From: an uncultured Spirochaetaceae bacterium
GTDB lineage: Bacteria; Spirochaetota; Spirochaetia; Treponematales; Treponemataceae
Assembly (NCBI GenBank): GCA_902773215.1
Contig: CACYDQ010000405.1
Location: forward strand, 1 to 11,274
Direction of reading: 5' to 3'
DNA: 11,274 nt
Numbering within the stretch: position 1 is the first letter of the stretch; every line of letters begins with the position of its first letter. Of the stretch, positions 6,991-11,274 are shown piece after piece. The notes beneath the pieces are model-generated. The model was not told the origin of the DNA. It worked only from the letters and a program-made list of their open reading frames with translations, and did not search any database. A program made the position numbers and the translations under genes.

Positions 6991-8862
6991 ATGATTCATA
7001 ATATGATTCTGTCGGCCTCCGGCTGGCGCAAAGTTTTTGCCGAGAGCGGCAAAGAAGAAGACAGCAGTCCTTCCATCGGAAAGGCAAACACGCTGATTTC
7101 TATATTGATTGGCGAGACCTTCTCTGAATTCCTGCTAGAGAAGGGGCTTTCCCGGAAGCCCGTTGTCATCGTAGGGCAAGACACGCGTCCCACGGGCAGG
7201 GAGATAGCGAATGATTTGATGAAAGCCCTTCTTTATTCCGGTGTTTCCGTCCACTATGTCGGTATCACCGCCGCCCCGGAAATCATGGCATACGCAAAGA
7301 GCGCGGACGCGTTCGTGTATATATCCGCAAGCCATAACCCCATCGGGCACAACGGGATTAAGTTCGGAATGTCGGACGGAGGGGTGCTTCCCGCAGAAGA
7401 AAGCAAGAAGCTCATCGCAATGTTCGAGAAGAAGTGCGGCATCCTTACGAGCGAGGCTCACGCCTGGGAGATTCTGTCCCGCGTGCATGACGGAAATCTG
7501 GAAAAGCACTATGAGGAATCCTCCCGTTACAAGAAGGAAGCGCTGGAAGAATACGCATCCTTCATCAAAGAGATAATAGCAGGAACACCAAGACCCGGAG
7601 AGCAGGAAAAGATTTTCTCGCTGATACGCGAATCCCTGCAATCCCGGCCCTTGACCGTCGTTGCGGATATGAACGGATCGGCACGGACGGTTTCCGTGGA
7701 CAGGCCGTTGATAGAGTCCTTCGGCATAAAGCTAGAGTCATTCAACGACAAGCCGGGCGAGATTGTCCACGCGATTATCCCGGAGCCGGAGAACCTGGTT
7801 TACTGTGCGGACAAGATGAACTCGATGCAGAAAGCCGGCGACAATTCCGTCATTCTGGGATATATGCCCGATTGTGACGGCGACCGGGGAAACATCGTCT
7901 TCTGGGATAACAAGGCCGGGGAAAACAAAACGGGGAAGACTGCCCGCCCCCTGCCCGCACAGGAAGTCTTTGCCCTCTGTGTCATGGCGGAAAGTGCGTT
8001 CGGTATCTGGAAAACAGAGAACATCTCTGGCGGGGGCCTGTACCGCAAAATCATGGCACGGAGCGAGCGTAAAGCCGTCGCCGTGAACGGCCCCACCTCC
8101 ATGCGGATTGACGAAATCTGCGCCAAGCTCGGTATCGACTTGTTCCGCGCCGAAGTCGGCGAGGCAAACGTCGTCCATTTGGCACAAAAGAAGCGGGATG
8201 AGGGCTACAACGTCAGGATACTCGGCGAAGGGAGCAACGGGGGCAACATCACCCACCCGTCAAGAGTGCGCGATCCCCTCGCGACATTATTCGCCATAAT
8301 CAAACTGCTCGCCATACGCGACAGGACAGACGAGAAAGGTACTCTCAAAAAAGGCCTCTTCCATATCTGGTGCGAGAAGTCAGGCCAGGAATTCCGCTAC
8401 AAGGATGACTTCACCCTCTCCGACGTGCTTGAGACCCTGCCCCCCTACACGACGACCGGGGTCAGCGAGAACCGTGCGGTTCTGCATGTCGGGACTCAGG
8501 ACAAGGGCCTCCTCAAGGAGCGCTTCAAGAAAGTCTTTGAGGATGAGTGGGTGGCCAAGAAAGAGGAGCTCGAAGCCATCTACGGCTATGTCTCCTATGA
8601 GGCGGACATAACAAACGGCACAGAGGAAAAAAAGAATGTCTCTGTCTGGAATAACGGCAACGGCGGGCTCAAAATCCGGTTCCTTGATGCAGACGGCCAG
8701 ACAAAGGCCTTCATCTGGATGCGGCCGAGCGGTACGGAGCCGGTCTTCCGCATCATGTGCGACGTAAAAGGGGATGATCCTTCCGCGGAGCGGAGCCTGC
8801 TCCGCTGGGAAACCAGCATGATACGGCGGGCGGATTCGATGGGCAACGAAGGGCTGCAATGA
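6991..8862 (+). CDS. Phosphomannomutase/phosphoglucomutase family protein
   Basis: A 623-residue alpha-D-phosphohexomutase, interconverting hexose 6-phosphate and 1-phosphate in the cytosol, normally to supply sugar nucleotides for glycans or glycogen. All four family motifs are intact: the phosphoserine loop SASHNP with Ser114 (112-117), the Mg2+ loop DCDGDR (294-299), the sugar-binding loop GEGSNGGN (412-419) and the phosphate loop RPSGTEP (578-584). It is longer than the usual 450-550 residues, as in spirochaetal members. The frame is open from 6943, but the family-like N-terminus MILSASGWRKVF favours a start at 6991 or 7003. I chose 6991, with AAGGA 11 bases upstream; 7003 lacks a ribosome site. 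Its TGA overlaps the next gene's ATG. Preference for mannose or glucose cannot be decided from motifs. Confidence 0.9.
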   Translation: MIHNMILSASGWRKVFAESGKEEDSSPSIGKANTLISILIGETFSEFLLEKGLSRKPVVIVGQDTRPTGREIANDLMKALLYSGVSVHYVGITAAPEIMAYAKSADAFVYISASHNPIGHNGIKFGMSDGGVLPAEESKKLIAMFEKKCGILTSEAHAWEILSRVHDGNLEKHYEESSRYKKEALEEYASFIKEIIAGTPRPGEQEKIFSLIRESLQSRPLTVVADMNGSARTVSVDRPLIESFGIKLESFNDKPGEIVHAIIPEPENLVYCADKMNSMQKAGDNSVILGYMPDCDGDRGNIVFWDNKAGENKTGKTARPLPAQEVFALCVMAESAFGIWKTENISGGGLYRKIMARSERKAVAVNGPTSMRIDEICAKLGIDLFRAEVGEANVVHLAQKKRDEGYNVRILGEGSNGGNITHPSRVRDPLATLFAIIKLLAIRDRTDEKGTLKKGLFHIWCEKSGQEFRYKDDFTLSDVLETLPPYTTTGVSENRAVLHVGTQDKGLLKERFKKVFEDEWVAKKEELEAIYGYVSYEADITNGTEEKKNVSVWNNGNGGLKIRFLDADGQTKAFIWMRPSGTEPVFRIMCDVKGDDPSAERSLLRWETSMIRRADSMGNEGLQ

Positions 8863-9422
8863 GAGACGGAGACCTGATTCTCGTCACCGACATGCAGAAC
8901 GTCTACACCGAAGGGCAGCCGTGGGCATGCCTTGACACCGGGAGGGCGGCAACGCGGATTGCCGGCCTGTGCGGCAAGGCAGACGCGAGCGGCAAGGACA
9001 TCAAGATTGCCATCACAAAATTCATGCCGCCGGAAAATCCGCGCGGGACATGGCAGGACTACAATGTCCAGTACGCGGACATAAACGCAAACGACTGGAT
9101 GAACGAGCTGGTCCCCGGCATCCGGCCCCTCGCGGATAAATATCCGGTCTATAGCAAGAGCGTCTACTCGTCGATGAGCATCCCTGCCCTGAAGGAAGCC
9201 GCCCTGCAGGCAGGCAGGGTCGTCATTACCGGGGTGGTCGCCGAATGCTGCGTTCTTTTCACGGCGATAGACCTGATAGACCTGGGCTGCAAGCTCGTCT
9301 ATCTGACCGACGCATGCCCGGGCTTCACCAAGGAGAAGGAGGCAGCGACGGAGCTGGTCCTGAAAGGCCTGTCCCCCCTGCACTGCCTGCTCATGACGAC
9401 AGGGGAGTACGAGGCGGAATGA
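8859..9422 (+). CDS. Isochorismatase-fold cysteine hydrolase
   Basis: A 187-residue cytosolic protein of the isochorismatase/nicotinamidase superfamily. The expected triad is visible: Asp11 in VTDMQNVY, Lys100 in YSKSVYSSM and Cys131 in GVVAECCVLFTAIDL. The usual small residue before the acidic position is Ala128, and a second cysteine (Cys130) directly precedes the nucleophile. The family hydrolyses amides such as nicotinamide, carbamoyl compounds or ureidoacrylate, or vinyl ethers such as isochorismate. No residue here fixes the substrate; I do not see the metal-binding Asp-x-His of true nicotinamidases. The ATG at 8859 overlaps the mutase stop as ATGA, and its own TGA overlaps the CotH start in the same way. 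These overlaps indicate translational coupling and stable stoichiometry within the operon. Confidence 0.88.
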   Translation: MRDGDLILVTDMQNVYTEGQPWACLDTGRAATRIAGLCGKADASGKDIKIAITKFMPPENPRGTWQDYNVQYADINANDWMNELVPGIRPLADKYPVYSKSVYSSMSIPALKEAALQAGRVVITGVVAECCVLFTAIDLIDLGCKLVYLTDACPGFTKEKEAATELVLKGLSPLHCLLMTTGEYEAE

Positions 9423-10672
9423 GAATCCGCCGCCACGGCCCCGCCGGGCTCGTCCTGATTGCCCTCCTGTTGGCAAGCTCTGCTTTCTTTGCCTTCGCGG
9501 GATTTTATTCGAGCGTGCGGCAGGAGGAATACGAGGGCCTGGGCCTGCCCGTGCTGAACGTCAACACATACGGCAAGAAAATCAGCTCCAAGGAAAAGTA
9601 TCTCGACGCAGTCTACTCCCTGGATGACGGGGACACGCATTGGAGCGGAAGTTGCAAAATCCGGGGGCGAGGCAATTCCACCTGGAATACGATAGACACA
9701 AATAAGAAGCCCTACCTTCTCAAGCTGGACGAGGAAGAACCCCTGCTTGGTTTGAGCAAGGCACGGCGCTGGGTGCTCAAGTCAAGCGCGACTGACAAGA
9801 CTTTTCTTCGCGATGAGTATGCCTTTTATCTGGCCCACAACGTCTGGAACCGGTTCGCCTGGACTCCCCGGCAGAAGTTCGTCACCTTGATACTGAACGG
9901 AAAGTATGCGGGCCTGTACGGACTGCAGGAGAAGATAGAGATCCTGCCGGGGCGGGTCGGCCTGGATCCGGCGGACGGAAGCATCCTGTTCAAGATTGAC
10001 GAGCACATAAGCGAGCGGCTCAGCTTCACGAGCGAGCACGGGGCCTTGTTCAACATCGTGGATACGGACGGGGTGGAGCGCAGCTGGGACGAGTTCTTCG
10101 CGATAAAGGACTTCGTGAACGAGCGCGAGAAGTATCTCTTCGGCGAGAACGAGGACGGAAAAAGCTGGACCCAGTACTTTGACCTTGACTCCCTCGTGGA
10201 CTGGTATCTGGTCAACGAGCTGACGAAGAACCACGACTCCCGTTTCCAAGGCTCATGCTTCGTCTACTATGACGCACGGAGCGACAAGTTTTTCATGGGG
10301 CCAGTCTGGGACTTCGACCTGTCTGCCGGCAACACCGATGCGGCAGGATGCAGCGAGACGGACGGCTATATAACCGCACAGGGATTCTGGTACGAGCGGC
10401 TGATGCAGGACGAGGTCTTTGTGGCAGCACTGAGAAGCCGCTGGAAAGAGACGCGAGAAGAGATCAGCGCATCGATTGACGGCATACAAGCCTGGGCAGA
10501 TGAGCTCAGGGACGCGGCAGTGCTGAATGACCGGGCATGGAAGAGCTTCGGTCACAGGCAGTGGCCCAATCCGGCTGGCTGGCGGAAGCGGAAGAGCTAT
10601 CAGGACGAAGTGGACTACATGACAGGCTACCTGCGGGAACGACTGATCTGGCTGGACACACAGTGGAACTGA
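9419..10672 (+). CDS. CotH-family protein kinase, membrane-anchored or secreted
   Basis: A 417-residue CotH-domain protein. This family, named for Bacillus spore coat protein H, contains atypical kinases acting on exported proteins. The N-terminus has MRIRR then a hydrophobic segment (about 9-29), a signal anchor or uncleaved signal that places the domain outside the cytoplasm. Family motifs occur in order: RGRGNSTW (82-89), KPYLLKL (97-103), LRDEY (130-134), GLYGLQEKIE (165-174), NHDSR (271-275) and GPVWDFD (294-300), whose aspartates are expected to bind metal-ATP. The motif set is complete, so it is probably active. Although the frame is open from 9245, the ATGA overlap at 9419 and the hydrophobic N-terminus fix the start. 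No spore genes are present, so a role in an exported-protein pathway such as cell surface or carbohydrate-binding proteins is more likely than coat assembly. Confidence 0.88.
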   Translation: MRIRRHGPAGLVLIALLLASSAFFAFAGFYSSVRQEEYEGLGLPVLNVNTYGKKISSKEKYLDAVYSLDDGDTHWSGSCKIRGRGNSTWNTIDTNKKPYLLKLDEEEPLLGLSKARRWVLKSSATDKTFLRDEYAFYLAHNVWNRFAWTPRQKFVTLILNGKYAGLYGLQEKIEILPGRVGLDPADGSILFKIDEHISERLSFTSEHGALFNIVDTDGVERSWDEFFAIKDFVNEREKYLFGENEDGKSWTQYFDLDSLVDWYLVNELTKNHDSRFQGSCFVYYDARSDKFFMGPVWDFDLSAGNTDAAGCSETDGYITAQGFWYERLMQDEVFVAALRSRWKETREEISASIDGIQAWADELRDAAVLNDRAWKSFGHRQWPNPAGWRKRKSYQDEVDYMTGYLRERLIWLDTQWN

Positions 10673-10690
10673 CGGCACAAGCACGCAGGC

Positions 10691-10735
10691 AAAAAAAAGG
10701 CATGAAGCCGGAGTCTCCAAATCCAGCTTCATGCC
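10691..10735 (-). terminator. Minus-strand Rho-independent terminator
   Basis: GGCATGAAGC (10699-10708) and GCTTCATGCC (10726-10735) form a perfect 10-bp stem with a 17-base loop. On the minus strand the stem is followed at once by eight T (the A8 at 10691-10698). On the plus strand no T tract follows, so the element terminates minus-strand transcripts. The nearest recognised minus-strand gene ends more than 400 bases away. Confidence 0.8.
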
Positions 10736-10768
10736 AGGCTGTTCTCAAGGCAAAAGTACTAACAGCCT
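10736..10768 (+). terminator. Possible terminator of the CotH operon
   Basis: AGGCTGT (10736-10742) pairs with ACAGCCT (10762-10768) across a 19-base loop and is followed on the plus strand by TCTTTGTT. It is the first hairpin after 10672 with a T-rich tail on this strand, but the loop is long and the tail imperfect. Confidence 0.35.
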
Positions 10769-10884
10769 TCTTTGTTGGCGGTGGTAAACGCCATCCTGAT
10801 TAAAACTCCTTTTTTGGAAGCGGAAGGGTCTCCATTCCTTCCGCCCCACAAACTCCTTTTTCGGCGGTACTGGAACAGGGCCAT
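10759..10884 (-). CDS. Very tentative 41-codon ORF (or 11-codon internal form)
   Basis: An open frame runs from ATG at 10884 to TAG at 10759. An internal ATG at 10794 gives the 11-residue peptide MAFTTANKEGC, preceded by AAAAAAGGAG 11 bases upstream. That start codon sits inside the 10776-10793 hairpin. The longer form starts within the loop of the 10872-10903 hairpin with a poor ribosome site. The ribosome site and nearby terminator favour the short form, but chance is a serious alternative. Confidence 0.15.
   Translation of the reverse strand: MALFQYRRKRSLWGGRNGDPSASKKGVLIRMAFTTANKEGC
10803..10861 (+). repeat. 12-bp direct repeat AAACTCCTTTTT flanking a hairpin
   Basis: AAACTCCTTTTT occurs at 10803-10814 and 10850-10861. 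The perfect inverted repeat GCGGAAGG/CCTTCCGC (10820-10827 with 10837-10844) lies between them. On the plus strand each copy is a CU-rich anti-Shine-Dalgarno-like stretch in a linker between stems. On the minus strand each reads AAAAAGGAGTTT, a strong ribosome-binding sequence. Confidence 0.7.
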
Positions 10885-10903
10885 GTACGGTCAGCCCTGT
10901 TCC
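10872..10903. repeat. 10-bp perfect inverted repeat
   Basis: GGAACAGGGC (10872-10881) and GCCCTGTTCC (10894-10903) surround a 12-base loop. No T tract follows on either strand, so it is not a simple terminator. Confidence 0.7.
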
Positions 10904-10910
10904 CGTCGGT

Positions 10911-10961
10911 TCATCTGAACCTTACGATATCAACTATACCGCATCCACGGGCGGCGTTCAT
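10911..10961 (-). CDS. Very tentative 16-codon ORF
   Basis: ATG at 10961 to TGA at 10911 encodes MNAARGCGIVDIVRFR. AGGAAGG stands 4 bases before the ATG on the minus strand, which is why it is listed. There is no family match or codon evidence at this length, and the candidate -10 at 10933-10938 lies inside it, so the two interpretations conflict. Confidence 0.12.
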   Translation of the reverse strand: MNAARGCGIVDIVRFR

Positions 10962-11053
10962 TAGACCTTCCTAAGAGAAAGATAAGAAAGCTCTTATGAG
11001 ACCTCGAAAAAGCGAAAAAATGGCGGACGTGGCAGGGAGTACTGGCAGACAGA

Positions 11054-11088
11054 ACAGCCCGCCCCTTCCAGCGGAAAAGGCGGGCTGT
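11054..11088 (-). terminator. Candidate terminator hairpin beyond the FGGY kinase gene
   Basis: ACAGCCCGCC (11054-11063) and GGCGGGCTGT (11079-11088) form a perfect 10-bp GC-rich stem with a 15-base loop. The minus-strand tail TTCTGTCTG is only moderately T-rich; the plus-strand tail is A-rich. It most likely ends the minus-strand sugar-kinase transcript. Confidence 0.5.
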
Positions 11089-11108
11089 ACAAAAGAACAG
11101 AGGCGGTT

Positions 11109-11136
11109 CATCAAGCGGGAATTTCGCCGCCTGATG
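11109..11136 (-). promoter_or_regulatory. Strand-specific hairpin just after the FGGY kinase stop
   Basis: On the minus strand CATCAGGCGG pairs with CCGCTTGATG through 10 pairs including one G-U, with an 8-base loop, 11 bases after the stop codon. On the plus strand the same position would be an A-C mismatch, so the fold belongs to minus-strand RNA. It may protect the mRNA 3' end or pause polymerase ahead of the 11054-11088 stem. Confidence 0.45.
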
Positions 11137-11147
11137 CCACCAGGAAC

Positions 11148-11274
11148 CTACAGCCCCGCAAGGGTCTTATAGGTCTCTTTGAGCGCGGGGTAAATCTGGG
11201 TGTAGAGCTTGTAGAACTTCTCGTACTCCTTGCTGTTCTCCGCGACGGGGTTCTGGGGCGGATTGGTCTTGATG
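11148..11274 (-). CDS. C-terminal end of an FGGY-family carbohydrate kinase (xylulokinase-like), partial
   Basis: The last 41 codons before the TAG at 11148-11150 encode a peptide ending KLYTQIYPALKETYKTLAGL, preceded by NPVAENSKEYEKFY. Pentulose kinases of the FGGY family, xylulokinase in particular, end in this way: an N-P pair, a Y-x(3)-Y pattern, then LYPALK and a short helix. Such kinases phosphorylate a sugar such as xylulose at the expense of ATP for entry to the pentose phosphate pathway. Only the tail is inside the window, so the ATP-binding motifs cannot be checked and the sugar is a guess. The gene converges on the CotH operon and is followed by two minus-strand hairpins. Confidence 0.6.
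   Translation of the reverse strand, partial: IKTNPPQNPVAENSKEYEKFYKLYTQIYPALKETYKTLAGL

Larger units (their letters stand above)
10691..10926 (-). ncRNA. Candidate structured small RNA in the convergent intergenic region
   Basis: Read on the minus strand, the segment contains in order an inverted repeat at 10908-10921 (GGTTCA/TGAACC), then perfect stems at 10872-10903 (10 bp), 10820-10844 (8 bp), 10776-10793 (5 bp) and 10736-10768 (7 bp), and ends in the T8 terminator. The last two stems abut exactly. A TATAGT -10-like box lies at 10933-10938, but its -35 (ATGAAC, 17 bases away) matches only 3 of 6, so the promoter is weak. I match it to no known RNA family: SRP, tmRNA, 6S and RNase P signatures were looked for and not seen. 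It could also be a transcript carrying tiny peptides, or the structured 3' UTR of the sugar-kinase gene. Confidence 0.35.

Noticed and set aside
9245..9418. Upstream in-frame start for the CotH protein
   Set aside because: The extra 58 residues are an out-of-frame reading of the isochorismatase-fold gene and would bury the N-terminal hydrophobic anchor. The ATGA overlap at 9419 is the natural start.
10809..10961. Selenocysteine readthrough of TGA 10911-10913, followed by the 10872-10903 hairpin as a SECIS element
   Set aside because: The frame stays open to a TAA and a hairpin follows the TGA, but the protein resembles no selenoprotein and the loop lacks features I would expect of a SECIS element.
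10755..10975. Integron attC-like sites (Treponema integrons are known)
   Set aside because: CTAAC and TTAGAC occur, but neither matches the full RYYYAAC/GTTRRRY core, and no cassette or integrase is present.
10673..11147. CRISPR array, tRNA, SRP, tmRNA or riboswitch
   Set aside because: Repeats are only two copies with unequal context, and none of the conserved sequence signatures of these RNAs was found on either strand.

Overview
The window looks like a chromosomal segment from a fairly GC-rich host-associated spirochaete, most plausibly Treponema-like. This placement is inferred from the set of protein families (a long phosphomannomutase beginning MILSASGWRKVF, a PurO-type IMP cyclohydrolase, secreted TPR/Sel1 proteins, a CotH-type kinase). 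No marker gene proves it. There are no transposases, phage genes, tRNAs, rRNAs or CRISPR arrays.

Layout: 1-356 is the 3' part of an RNA ligase that has lost its centre and its reading frame. A PaaI-type hotdog thioesterase (362-769) follows 5 bases later. A good promoter and a structured leader (812-892) precede a beta-CASP metallo-beta-lactamase-fold RNase-like protein (923-2473), which ends at a clear terminator (2514-2553). A secreted TPR-like protein (2627-3496) and a PurO-like IMP cyclohydrolase (3579-4307) are separate units.

A near-consensus promoter at 4316-4344 then drives a tight four-gene operon: a secreted 876-residue Sel1-repeat protein (4353-6983), a phosphohexomutase (6991-8862), an isochorismatase-fold cysteine hydrolase (8859-9422) and a membrane-anchored CotH-family kinase (9419-10672). 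The last two junctions are ATGA overlaps, so these genes are probably translated together. A secreted kinase co-expressed with a secreted repeat protein and two cytosolic metabolic enzymes is the most interesting protein-level arrangement here. Its purpose is not evident from sequence.

The convergent intergenic region 10673-11147 has no long gene but is densely structured. It holds six consecutive inverted repeats between 10699 and 10921 (five with perfect stems of 5 to 10 pairs, one of 14 bases with a tiny centre), two copies of a 12-base CU-rich repeat lying in the linkers, and a textbook minus-strand terminator with a T8 tract. This is the best candidate for an undescribed element, either a structured small RNA or tiny-peptide transcript on the minus strand, or a plus-strand 3'-UTR RNA with anti-Shine-Dalgarno linkers. 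Beyond it lies the C-terminal end of a minus-strand FGGY-family sugar kinase (11148-11274), followed by two further hairpins.
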